Source of the DNA: Lachnospiraceae bacterium
GTDB taxonomy: Bacteria; Bacillota; Clostridia; Lachnospirales; Lachnospiraceae
Assembly (NCBI GenBank): GCA_017938285.1
Contig: JAGBBW010000052.1
Coordinates: forward strand, 1 to 43,888
Direction: 5' to 3'
DNA length: 43,888 bases
The translations under genes and the position numbers were made by a program. The notes under the pieces were generated by a model. It was not told the origin of the DNA, did no database searches, and saw nothing but the letters and a program-made list of their open reading frames with translations. Shown here piece after piece: positions 16,601 through 24,768 of the stretch (position 1 is its first letter; each line of letters opens with the position of its first letter).

Positions 16601-19295
16601 GAATAAAGAGGGAATGTATTACAGGCTGAGAAAAACGCTTCTGGAGGCGATTGTGTCAGAAGATGACATTATAGATATCAGTGCTGCTTACTGGACAGCA
16701 TCGGAATATAATCCTGCAACCGGAGAAGGCAGAGAAGTAGATTATAACCAGCTGTATTATCTGACCAATGACAACAGGCTGTATTTATACAACATGTTAA
16801 GTGGAAGACATAAGGAATTGTCACATACACCGGATATCTGCCACCTGGTGAAAAAGCCGGTTTGTGAAGGAGGGTATTATTACCGTCCTGCAGGCGGCAG
16901 TGGCTACGAGTACCGGGGTGGTTCCTCCATTTATGTGGTGGATGAGGAAGAAAACGTATATGATGTATGTGGTGAGATTTTTGTGAAAAATACGGCAGTT
17001 CTTCCGGATGAACTGGTGGATAATTCTTCAGAACCGGATATAACCGGAGAAGTACGATGCCGTTTTACACAGGAGATTTCAGAAAATACGGTTTACTATA
17101 CCTGGACGGATCAGGGATATCTGTATTGGAGCGGTTATCTGGAAACAGATGAAGGTATGTCATATTACCGGTACGTTCCTGCAGCAGATGTAAAGTTTGT
17201 CAAAGTGACAGAAGACAGTGAATATGGCTACCTGTATGCTCTGGATGAAGAAGGATATGTCTGGACTCCATCCTATACAGTAAGGTATGGATGTATTACC
17301 CGCATTGCCTTGATAAAACAGGTTTCCTGGGGAAGATGCAGGGATGTAGGATTTTACCATTATGGTTACAGTCTGGAACGTACCTGCCTTATCAGGGAAG
17401 ATGGCAGCTTCGGTATGGTATATAATTCCAGGTTTTATCCTCTTGGAAATATAAAAGGAGCCCAGCTTCTTGGAGAAAGATTTATTTTAACAGAAGACGG
17501 GTACTGGACATATTACATGAAAGACTGGCCGAGACTGATTAATACGGAATATACCCTGATGGATCATGGCTGTTATTATGAAGCAGAGCTGTATGGTAAT
17601 ATGTTCACATATAATGGTTACGAGTTTACCGGATGGAATACAGAACCGGACGGAACCGGTACAGACTACGAACCGGGGCAGATAGTGGAGATGTCTGAAG
17701 AGCTGACCCTGTATGCCCAGTGGAAGCTTGCAGATAATATCATCCGCTATGACAGAAACGGTGGTTCCGGAAGTATGCCGGATGATGTCTATGCACCGGA
17801 TTATTTTGATACACAGACAGAAGTAACACTGTCACTGAACCAGTTTGAACGGTTTGGTTACAAATTTACCGGATGGAATACAGAACCGGATGGTACCGGG
17901 GAAGCATATGCAGATGGCGCAGTACTGACGGAATTCCGGGGAATGATAGTACTGTATGCCCAGTGGGAAAGAGGGAATTACAGTGTCGCCTATGCAGCGG
18001 ATGACATAAGAATTACGCCGGTGGCCACAGGTAGTCCGGAGCAGTGGGAATTTGACCAGGAATACACAATCCGGGCAGCGTTACCGGATAAAAATCTGTT
18101 TGTAGACTATGATCTGAACCGGACAGACTCCATGAGTACAGTACCATATTATGTGGAAGCACCGGCAGATATCAACCGGAAAGCCTTCATGGTATTTGAT
18201 ATGTGGAAAGCGTACCGGGAAGGCGTGACAGGATACGAATACCTTTCCCTGAAATATATACCGGGTGAAACCGTGGTGAATATTACAGGAAGGGTGGACG
18301 ATAAGGTTGTTCTGTTCCCATCGTGGGGAGGAACTGCTTCAAAAGTAGAACTTCCACTGGTAAAATGTGATGGTTATGAATTCCTTGGATGGTCAGAATA
18401 TCTGCAGGCAGACAGTTACACGGATATTCTGGCAGTCTTTGAGGGCAGTGTGACAAAATATCAGCCGGTAAAGGATAATGAAATCCTGTATGCCCAGTAT
18501 ACACCAAAAACGTATGATATTATTCTTGTGGCGGAAGATGCAGATATCCATACAGATGATATGGTTACCATGACATTTGATGAGTATGGACGGGATGTAA
18601 GCATACCGGTAAGGGAACAATATGTATTTGGCGGATATTTTACGGAACTGGATGCAGATGGTGTCCCTGCTGTGGACAGTGTCCAGTATTATGACGAAAA
18701 TGGTGTATGTCTGAAAGAGTGGCAGATATACGATGGTTCTGTGGACACGTTATATGCGTACTGGAAGAAGAGGGAACTGACACGTGCGGAAATTTCCATA
18801 TTTTCCATAGATCCGTCTTATGTAGTGGCTGCAAATCTGAAGGAGGAACCGGAACTGCCAACCTTTGAATGGCGTGAGTATGGTGACACCATGCTGGAGG
18901 TTTCAGTCAATACCATAGGATATTTTGACTATGCGGTACTAAAAGCACCGTGGGAGGCAGAGGAACGTATATTTTACTGGGAAGACGGAATTTATGATGA
19001 GGCAGAAGATCTCTGGCAGAAGGATGAAAACATTGTGTTCTGGCGTTCCCAGATTGATTATCCGGAAGAACTGGATAAAGTTCTGGCTTATCCGGGATTC
19101 CATGACCAGACATATACGATAACCGTTGACTTTTATATCGAGGATGAAGTGGTAAAAGAGTATAAACTGGGGCTCTGGATGGTGTGCTGGGATACCTGGG
19201 GAGCATTTATACATCCGTCCAGGGATGAAGGACGATGGGATTTCAATGGAGACGGAGAATGGGATAAGTATCCGTTCTATAATGGCAACAACTAA
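13692..19295 (+). CDS. Giant secreted surface protein: Cys-rich head, InlB-type repeats, BspA LRR
   Basis: An 1867-residue protein with a signal peptide (about 1-40, ending AEA-A). Residues 47-210 are Cys-rich with CPH, CTGC, CFNCGVC and CDACG motifs that may bind metal. Two divergent InlB B-like repeats (about 217-300 and 302-377; EGWVFEHW, ENYKFLEW) precede a Pro/Thr linker (378-420). BspA-type LRR_5 segments lie near 640-670 and 770-815 (IPDTVTAVNSYAF, EKIDRKAFARR). Residues about 900-1290 resemble repeated strand motifs (YLYALDEEGYVW). From about 1300 come Listeria-Bacteroides Flg_new repeats, including FTGWNTEPDGTG twice, and weaker copies to about 1690. No LPXTG anchor is present; the end reads DFNGDGEWDKYPF, a Ca-binding-like loop. 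Presumably a secreted adhesin linked to transfer. A purine-rich site precedes the ATG. Confidence 0.8.
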   Translation: MKTIKQKARSWLVVVLIYSLLVGLLTPLMGILEEPVTAEAAVSVQMADCPHGGGRQEIGWMGCTGCMDPKGSGREWFYIGHDLLDEYPKTEEPLGVRGEVYDFGASNVSGGSGLNSREEGYALVDGIPLVKKVYYRCFNCGVCTKWDEDEICYIEYLDPVTKAVKETEEVNMDNISTGYVPIRWCDACGPKLYAMGYKTKNVCYTEAKWNQYHLPKTYSFTVTAKEGGTVSLNGGDFTAEDTGEFAAQTSVIVKAEAEEGWVFEHWEDGDGRELASGETAYSFRMPEKDYTIYAYFSREVKQQYELTVIAGTGGRVDGDSGKYYAGDEIVINAYAEENYKFLEWTGYTEIEGSEETTVTFLMPAQDVTVTANFYPENTVPSATPTPTSTPTPTPTLAPEVSPTPTSTPIPTSTPAPTPQPSNQENVTENYEYWFTTDMGYTMDWVAGNSDYYLAAYQGSDRGGILPSATATKRSRNYEKGTDAQGNLWYFIKDTENGVKTAEWVHPAVYDGFDVNTDQVRYITELVFPSVITDSSGTEYTVVSIGGGTGKYHALDDNNDSNSQTTYYNYGYASGSYSYDKETEGTSTSTYKATRQNYVYGVLGNGYIESYGKNEKTYNTTGGGEEQIYYRNYHVYNTTLKSITIPDTVTAVNSYAFLYCQALEEIHGGAGLETIGASAFEAGERIYLQLCDSYTNYFDDDVYVRIDYYFYNGDCKRMYYEDESGNIHYTCSDSDEHRYCLNGQEENTPVMENCRKASYLTTVPMDLPVFPVLEKIDRKAFARRANLNNVVLGSEVNTIGAGAFYKCMLDSITIPSISITVKEQPTVCEDYETLGTNGTGENRTIIYTVPGAEIINEYGRIHTAYYRLKCGYNIYYVPNGPEDDTYVQVSDVEFYHGDYVWMQQFRRTVYGGDRPFVAVESDGSVWYNAVRIGNMGEFDYCVLSFPEYSYEYDYSSGTLSKNYEGDVFILKNKEGMYYRLRKTLLEAIVSEDDIIDISAAYWTASEYNPATGEGREVDYNQLYYLTNDNRLYLYNMLSGRHKELSHTPDICHLVKKPVCEGGYYYRPAGGSGYEYRGGSSIYVVDEEENVYDVCGEIFVKNTAVLPDELVDNSSEPDITGEVRCRFTQEISENTVYYTWTDQGYLYWSGYLETDEGMSYYRYVPAADVKFVKVTEDSEYGYLYALDEEGYVWTPSYTVRYGCITRIALIKQVSWGRCRDVGFYHYGYSLERTCLIREDGSFGMVYNSRFYPLGNIKGAQLLGERFILTEDGYWTYYMKDWPRLINTEYTLMDHGCYYEAELYGNMFTYNGYEFTGWNTEPDGTGTDYEPGQIVEMSEELTLYAQWKLADNIIRYDRNGGSGSMPDDVYAPDYFDTQTEVTLSLNQFERFGYKFTGWNTEPDGTGEAYADGAVLTEFRGMIVLYAQWERGNYSVAYAADDIRITPVATGSPEQWEFDQEYTIRAALPDKNLFVDYDLNRTDSMSTVPYYVEAPADINRKAFMVFDMWKAYREGVTGYEYLSLKYIPGETVVNITGRVDDKVVLFPSWGGTASKVELPLVKCDGYEFLGWSEYLQADSYTDILAVFEGSVTKYQPVKDNEILYAQYTPKTYDIILVAEDADIHTDDMVTMTFDEYGRDVSIPVREQYVFGGYFTELDADGVPAVDSVQYYDENGVCLKEWQIYDGSVDTLYAYWKKRELTRAEISIFSIDPSYVVAANLKEEPELPTFEWREYGDTMLEVSVNTIGYFDYAVLKAPWEAEERIFYWEDGIYDEAEDLWQKDENIVFWRSQIDYPEELDKVLAYPGFHDQTYTITVDFYIEDEVVKEYKLGLWMVCWDTWGAFIHPSRDEGRWDFNGDGEWDKYPFYNGNN

Positions 19296-19302
19296 ATAAT
19301 AA

Positions 19303-19340
19303 AAAAGCGGGCACCTGTGAAAGCAGGTGTCTGTTTTTTT
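19303..19340 (+). terminator. Terminator after the giant surface protein gene
   Basis: CACCTG (19312-19317) pairs with CAGGTG (19324-19329), extended by flanking G-U pairs, followed by TCTGTTTTTTT. An A-run upstream gives a partly bidirectional shape. Leader motif copy 3 begins right after it. Confidence 0.8.
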
Positions 19341-19355
19341 GAAAAAAATTAAAAT

Positions 19356-19378
19356 ACTAAACTACAGTTGAACAAATT
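19356..19378 (+). promoter_or_regulatory. Leader motif copy 3
   Basis: Identical over 23 bases to 11963-11985 (ACTAAACTACAG then TTGAACAAATT). It starts the second transfer operon, 63 bases before the gene at 19441. A TTGAAC at 19368-19373 could be a -35 element, but no good -10 stands at the right distance. Confidence 0.5.
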
Positions 19379-19440
19379 TCGCAGAAAGTATGGGATGATA
19401 GGAAAGCAGGGCAGCACAAGCTGCCAGAAAGGAGGAAAAA

Positions 19441-20307
19441 ATGCAGCAGGAAGATAAGTGTACCATAATTTCGGATTTTGAAAATCTGAAGGATATTCCA
19501 TATCAGGAACGATGTACGGAGTACAGTGAGACGTTCGGGATGTATGTTTTTAAACTGGACTGCAGGCAGGACAAAATCAATGAGCGTTTTGCGGAAGCGA
19601 AATCCTATCTGGAGGGACGTGTACTGGCAAATGGAAAAAAACTGATTGCGGTATTTTCAAAGACTATTGCAGGAAATATCCAGGATACAGCCAGATACCA
19701 GATGGCTTCGGAAAAAGAAATGCTGATCAGATTCTGTACTACAGATGCCCAGGAAAAGAAACTGGGGGTACAGGTTGGAGAAGATGTTTATATGCTGGTC
19801 CGTCAGGAAAAGGGCTGTCCGGCAGAAATGCTTACACTGCCTTTTGGCTTATGTGAGGAACGGTATATGGAACGTCTGGATTTTACAAGAAACCGGTGGA
19901 TGCGCCAGCTGGAACAATGGAAAGAGCAGGAGCTGGAAGGACAAATAAAAAGAACAGCAGAAGTGGCAGGCAGTATACTGGAAACGAAGCAGGCAGTGTT
20001 TCCCTATGCAAAGGAAATAAAGAAGCGTATGGAAAACTGTGAAAAAGTTTTCCGGGAGGAGCGTATGGAGGGATATGATTTCCGGGAGGTAAATCTGCAG
20101 GGGGCAATATTTCTGAACTGTAAGCTTGCTGGTTCAAATTTTGCCGGAGTCAACCTGGAAGATGTTTTCTTTTTTAATTGTGATTTAAAAGGCTGTATCT
20201 GGTATGGAGCAATGCTGAATAACTGTGTGGCATATGGAAAAGGAGAACAGCTCCGGATGAGCGACAGAATCACAACCAGTGTGCTGCCGGAAAGGAGAGA
20301 CTGGTAA
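19441..20307 (+). CDS. Transfer-operon protein with C-terminal pentapeptide repeats
   Basis: A 288-residue protein with AAAGGAGG ahead of the ATG. Residues 1-170 form an unrecognised globular domain. Residues about 170-215 are helical and charged. Residues about 217-265 carry six or seven pentapeptide-type units: YDFREVNLQGAIFLNC, LAGSNFAGVNLEDVFF, DLKGCIWYG. These would form a short right-handed quadrilateral beta helix, often used for protein-protein contacts. It is the first gene of the block leading to VirB4. There is no signal peptide, so it is probably cytoplasmic. I do not know its role. Confidence 0.6.
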   Translation: MQQEDKCTIISDFENLKDIPYQERCTEYSETFGMYVFKLDCRQDKINERFAEAKSYLEGRVLANGKKLIAVFSKTIAGNIQDTARYQMASEKEMLIRFCTTDAQEKKLGVQVGEDVYMLVRQEKGCPAEMLTLPFGLCEERYMERLDFTRNRWMRQLEQWKEQELEGQIKRTAEVAGSILETKQAVFPYAKEIKKRMENCEKVFREERMEGYDFREVNLQGAIFLNCKLAGSNFAGVNLEDVFFFNCDLKGCIWYGAMLNNCVAYGKGEQLRMSDRITTSVLPERRDW

Positions 20308-20310
20308 AGA

Positions 20311-21426
20311 TTGAAACAGAAAGAATTTCGAAAAAAGGGAAAAGAAGAATGGTTCCATGTGCCGGAGGAATTCCGGAAACTGACAGGAATGTACGGGATT
20401 ACACTGGATGGAATAGGAATTTATTCCGGAGGCCGGTTTGACAAGGCATATTACTGCAATGCAAATAAGGAGCAGGTGAGTAATTTTGAGAGAGTGAAAG
20501 GCTGTACCATGCTGCTTCGTGGTTCCGGAGTCAGATTTTGTTTTTATGAACTTCCGGAACAGGAACAAAAGGTGCTGCTTCTGGTATCTGTGAGAGCGGG
20601 GCTTCTGGAAACAGCACAGAATGCATTCCTGGGACTTGAAAAAGATATACAGGGAAATCTGTATACCTTTGGGATAACCATATATCCATTAAAAGCAGAG
20701 GATAAGCTTTATTTAATGCACCATCTGATTATGCAGGATGCAGTGCGGGCACGTATTGATGTAAGAAAGTATATGGAGAAAACATCCGGATGGCTGCCGG
20801 ATTTTAAGCTGGACCATTATGAGGAAAAGAAAGAGGTTCTGGTATCAAAAGAAAGAGCCAGCAGTGTAATGTATGTACGCAAAATACCGGCAGAGCATGT
20901 GGCCAGAGCCTGTAGAAAAATCAGGGAAGAAAAGAGCTGCAGAATGCTGGTGACTGCATTTGAACCGGTGACAGACCAGCAGGTAAAAGAATGTCTCCAG
21001 AGTAATTATATCGGACTGGAAGCCTCGCTGCAGGCGATTATCCGCAGGAAACGTGGAGTGGGGCGGATTTCGGATGAGAAGGATGAACGGCGTTATGTGT
21101 ATGCCGGAATATACTTTGTAATTTCAGCCGGAACAGAAGCAGAACTGGAACAGGATAAAAGGCAGCTGGAGCAGGAATTGAAGCAGTTTGGTGGAAAAAT
21201 AGAACCATATCAGTATTATCAGAAGCAGACATGGCAGAAACTTTCCTGTCTTAATCCGTGGGAGGTATGCCAGACAAGGCTGCTGCAGTCAGGAAGCATA
21301 GCTGCAATGAATCCGTTTTACCAGGAAGACAGGGTGCCGGAGAGCGATGAAATTGGTGTAAAGGCAGAACTGCTGGCAGTATTTGATGCAATGGCTGAAA
21401 AACAGGGAGGTGCGGGATGGCACTGA
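20311..21426 (+). CDS. VirB4 N-terminal-domain-like protein without ATPase domain
   Basis: A 371-residue protein starting with TTG at 20311, with AAAGGAGAG about 13 bases upstream. It has no Walker motifs. The stretch around residues 245-300, YAGIYFVISAGTEAELEQDKRQLEQELKQFGGKIEPYQYYQKQTWQKLSCLNPW, matches the pattern of the VirB4 N-terminal half just before its ATPase domain (beta strand, acidic helix, Gly, then Q..x..S.LP-like). It lies immediately upstream of, and overlaps by 10 bases, a complete VirB4 gene. It may be a structural paralogue or partner of VirB4, or the product of duplication and loss. The family call is by pattern only. Confidence 0.5.
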   Translation: MKQKEFRKKGKEEWFHVPEEFRKLTGMYGITLDGIGIYSGGRFDKAYYCNANKEQVSNFERVKGCTMLLRGSGVRFCFYELPEQEQKVLLLVSVRAGLLETAQNAFLGLEKDIQGNLYTFGITIYPLKAEDKLYLMHHLIMQDAVRARIDVRKYMEKTSGWLPDFKLDHYEEKKEVLVSKERASSVMYVRKIPAEHVARACRKIREEKSCRMLVTAFEPVTDQQVKECLQSNYIGLEASLQAIIRRKRGVGRISDEKDERRYVYAGIYFVISAGTEAELEQDKRQLEQELKQFGGKIEPYQYYQKQTWQKLSCLNPWEVCQTRLLQSGSIAAMNPFYQEDRVPESDEIGVKAELLAVFDAMAEKQGGAGWH

Positions 21427-23825
21427 TTGAAACAACAGAAATGCAGTTCAAAGGATTAAAAAAGGAACACAGACTTTGGAAAGTAAATCCGGAATCGGTT
21501 CAGGACACCCTGGAGATTCGCAGAATTTCTCCATGCGGAATTTTTGAAAATGGAAGGGATCTGTATTCAAAGACACTGGAGATAAAGGACGTGAATTACA
21601 ATACAAAGAGCTATCCAGAACAGGTGGTGTTTGTAGACGGATGGAACCATGTGCTGGATTCTTTTAAAATTCCTTTTAAGCTGACCATATTTAACCAGCG
21701 GAGAAATGAAGAAAAGATGAGAAAAAACATTCTGTATCCTTTGAAGGGTGATTTATATGATGAGGCAAGAGAATGTTATAACGATATCATGCAGCAGAAA
21801 ATTCTTGTGGAAAAGCAGGGAGTAGAACAGCACAAGTACATAACGCTGCTGCTGGATAAAAAGGCGAAGTATCAGGATATAGAAAAAACAATGCGGGCAA
21901 TAGAAAGCCGCTGCATAAAAGAGTTTGCGGAAATTGGTTCCGAAGCAGTTCCATTGTCAGGAAATGAGAGACTGCAGTTACTGCATGATTTTTACCAGCC
22001 GGGTCAGGAACACGAAAAAGTGGATATAGAGGAGCTGATGGAAAACGGCTGGGACTGGCGGAATGAAATTATTTACCAGCCCATTGATTTTCAGCCGCGA
22101 CAGGTTGTATTTGGAGAAAAATTTGCCAGGGCACTCTATATCGAACCACATTCATACGGTGGAGAACTGGAAGATACCTTTCTGCATGATTTGTCTTCCC
22201 TGACAGCATGCAGCGTCTTTTCGGTTGATTATGTTCCTGTAGATAAAAAACTGACAAAGAAAGTACTGGAAGCTAAATATATGGGGATTGAGCACATGAT
22301 TTCAAAACAGACCCAGAAGAGAGTACAGCAGAAAAATTTTGTATCAGAGATATCGTACCGGGCACAGGCAGAAAAAGATGAAATTAAAGAAATGCTGGAT
22401 ATGGTGAGAAAAAACGGCCAGAGATTTTTCTGGGTAGGGGTAACCATGGTAGTTGTTGCGGATTCCCTGGAAGAACTGGATGAGCTGACAACTTCCCTGG
22501 AACAGACCTGTGACAGCGCAGGCTGTAAACTTTGTATTGCGCTGGATGAACAGCGGAAGTGTTTTAACACGGCATTGCCGGTGGGAGTCAGGAATTTTGC
22601 ACAGATGAGGGCGATGTTTACACAGTCTGCCGCAGGGTTTATTCCATTTGCCACCATGGAGCTGATGGAAGAAGAGAATCCGTTTTATTATGGGGTAAAT
22701 AAACTGAGCAGGAATCCGATTCTGGCAAACAGGAAAAAGCTGATGAATCCTCATGGTTTTGTTTTTGGAAAGACAGGATCAGGTAAGTCGTTTAATGGGG
22801 CAAAGATGGAAGTGGGAAGTATTTTTCTGACCACGGATGACCATATTATTGCGATTGATCCACAGAACGAATATAAGGACCCCTGCAGGGCATTTAATGG
22901 AATTTATATTGATTTGGGAGAATCACAGGGAAACCATATCAATCCACTACATTGCAGCCTGGATGATTTTGATAAAAAGAAGCTTTATAAGGTGATAAAA
23001 GAAAAACAGGCACTGATGAATTCAATTGCAGAACATAGCCTGGATAAAAGTGCCATGAATGGTGTAAAGACCATAGTAGACCGGTGTGTAAGAATTCTTT
23101 TTGAGAGGATTGCGGATTTACCTGCAGGTGAACGGTACGTGCCACTGATGAAAGATTTTTACCAGGTAGTGCAGGAAGAAACGGAAAAAGAAAGAAGAAA
23201 TGGAAATCTGATAGGAGCGTCAGCAGCAGAAACACTGGAATTATGCATGGAGCGTTTTGTGTCCGGGGCACTGGATATGTTTAACCACCCTACCAATGTG
23301 GATATGGAAAACCGGATGCTGGTATTTGGTATCAAAGATATGGATGAATCCTACTGGGGCATAGCCATGGCAATTCTTCTGTCACTGATCCGGGGACGTA
23401 TCATGCAGAATTATGAAAAAGGCATTACAACATGGTTTTACTCAGATGAGTTCCACTATATGCTGAAAACGAAGTATACGGCAGAATATATGATTGAATT
23501 CTGGAAGACCATGAGAAAATTCCGTGCTATTTTAACGGGACTTACCCAGAATGCCATTGATGCATTACAGGATGGTAAGATAGCAACCCTGATCAGCAAT
23601 TCAGAATATGCCATGTTCCTAAAGTGCGAACCGGAGGATATTAAAGTTATAGCTGCTGCGTTTGAAGGAATTTCCGGAGCACAGCTGGAAATTTTAAAGA
23701 CAGCACCAAAAGGTGTCGGGGTAGTACGTTTTGGAGATGCAGTTATCAGCATGGATAATGTGATTGATAAAAATAATCCGATATATGATGTTTTTAATAC
23801 AAATCCGTATGAAAAATCTGCGTAG
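21417..23825 (+). CDS. VirB4-family conjugation ATPase
   Basis: An 802-residue membrane-associated ATPase that powers assembly of the conjugation channel and substrate transfer. Residues 1-430 form the N-terminal domain. Walker A is GKTGSGKS at about 451-458, followed by IIAIDPQNEYKD (about 480-492, a VirB4 hallmark), EAxE-like segments, and Walker B TTWFYSDEFHYML at about 671-683. GLTQNAIDAL and ISNSEYAMFLKCEPEDI are the typical C-terminal motifs. GAGGTG lies ahead of the ATG. The protein is full length for Firmicute VirB4. The neighbouring VirB6-like gene follows 12 bases later. Confidence 0.93.
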   Translation: MALIETTEMQFKGLKKEHRLWKVNPESVQDTLEIRRISPCGIFENGRDLYSKTLEIKDVNYNTKSYPEQVVFVDGWNHVLDSFKIPFKLTIFNQRRNEEKMRKNILYPLKGDLYDEARECYNDIMQQKILVEKQGVEQHKYITLLLDKKAKYQDIEKTMRAIESRCIKEFAEIGSEAVPLSGNERLQLLHDFYQPGQEHEKVDIEELMENGWDWRNEIIYQPIDFQPRQVVFGEKFARALYIEPHSYGGELEDTFLHDLSSLTACSVFSVDYVPVDKKLTKKVLEAKYMGIEHMISKQTQKRVQQKNFVSEISYRAQAEKDEIKEMLDMVRKNGQRFFWVGVTMVVVADSLEELDELTTSLEQTCDSAGCKLCIALDEQRKCFNTALPVGVRNFAQMRAMFTQSAAGFIPFATMELMEEENPFYYGVNKLSRNPILANRKKLMNPHGFVFGKTGSGKSFNGAKMEVGSIFLTTDDHIIAIDPQNEYKDPCRAFNGIYIDLGESQGNHINPLHCSLDDFDKKKLYKVIKEKQALMNSIAEHSLDKSAMNGVKTIVDRCVRILFERIADLPAGERYVPLMKDFYQVVQEETEKERRNGNLIGASAAETLELCMERFVSGALDMFNHPTNVDMENRMLVFGIKDMDESYWGIAMAILLSLIRGRIMQNYEKGITTWFYSDEFHYMLKTKYTAEYMIEFWKTMRKFRAILTGLTQNAIDALQDGKIATLISNSEYAMFLKCEPEDIKVIAAAFEGISGAQLEILKTAPKGVGVVRFGDAVISMDNVIDKNNPIYDVFNTNPYEKSA

Positions 23826-23837
23826 GAGGAAGCGGGA

Positions 23838-24758
23838 ATGTTTGAAGAAATAATTGAGAGGGCGTTGGAAAGCATTCTGGGATGGCAGAGTGAACTGTCA
23901 ATAGCAATAGTAGACTGGATTAAAGAAAATCTGCTGGCTCCCAATGTGGTTAATAATGCAAAGACCGGTATTTCCATTTATAACGGTATGCTGGGAAATA
24001 CATTAAATCTGCTCACAACAAATCCAATGGAATGGAATTCGGAAGGCTGGCAGCTGATTGCAGAAGAGGTATATCCGGCATTTCTGATGATTGCCTGCCC
24101 GCTGGTGGTTATCTTTTATCTGATAGAATTCTGTAATGATACTTCGGATATGAGAATGAATGGAAATAACAGAGTGGACAGGGTGGTGCCGGGAATTTTT
24201 AAACTGTCACTGGCTGAGTTTGTAACAGTAAATGCGTTATGGATTATATGTCTGTTGTTCAGCTTTGTTGATTTTTTGACCGGAGGCTGGATAGGGGAAA
24301 ATTCCGAACTATCTTCCGAACTGGGATTTACTGCACAGGAAGTTGCGGCATTATCCGGTCTGGTACTTCTGGTTACGTATATTGTGTCATTTGTTTATAT
24401 GGTGGCACTGATTGTAATTGCATGTGTAATACTGCATACGGCAACCATACGGTTTTTTAAGATACTGACACTGATTCCCGTGGGTTCCCTGGCTTCGTCA
24501 ACAATAGCAGGCTCCAGGGAAATCAGCAGTACAGCAATGCATTTCTGGAAATACATGATAGGTGTTGTGCTGGAAGCCGTTCTGATGATTGTTGTACTGG
24601 CCCTGTTTTCCAAAATACAGAATTCACTGTGTATTGTTTCACTGGAAGGTGAATTAAGGATTATTGGTATTCTTCTCAATCGTCTTTTGATTAGTTTTCT
24701 GTGTCTGGGTTCTATTAAAGGAGTAAGCAGCTGGATACAGAGAGCAGTCGGATTATAG
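23838..24758 (+). CDS. VirB6/TrbL-like polytopic membrane protein
   Basis: A 306-residue protein with about six hydrophobic segments: near residues 80-97, 125-152, 174-200, a short one near 212-226, 237-258 and 272-290. An N-terminal amphipathic region of about 75 residues precedes them. The FEEIIERALESILGWQSELSIAIVDWIKENLL start and the central ATIRFFKILTLIPVGSLASSTIAG stretch follow the layout of Gram-positive VirB6-like proteins, which form the inner-membrane part of the channel. AGGAGG is placed before the ATG. Position right after VirB4 is the standard one. Confidence 0.8.
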   Translation: MFEEIIERALESILGWQSELSIAIVDWIKENLLAPNVVNNAKTGISIYNGMLGNTLNLLTTNPMEWNSEGWQLIAEEVYPAFLMIACPLVVIFYLIEFCNDTSDMRMNGNNRVDRVVPGIFKLSLAEFVTVNALWIICLLFSFVDFLTGGWIGENSELSSELGFTAQEVAALSGLVLLVTYIVSFVYMVALIVIACVILHTATIRFFKILTLIPVGSLASSTIAGSREISSTAMHFWKYMIGVVLEAVLMIVVLALFSKIQNSLCIVSLEGELRIIGILLNRLLISFLCLGSIKGVSSWIQRAVGL

Positions 24759-24768
24759 GTGGAGGAAT

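Noticed and set aside
13692-19295. Sortase-anchored protein
   Set aside because: No LPXTG-like motif, hydrophobic tail or basic end at the C-terminus.
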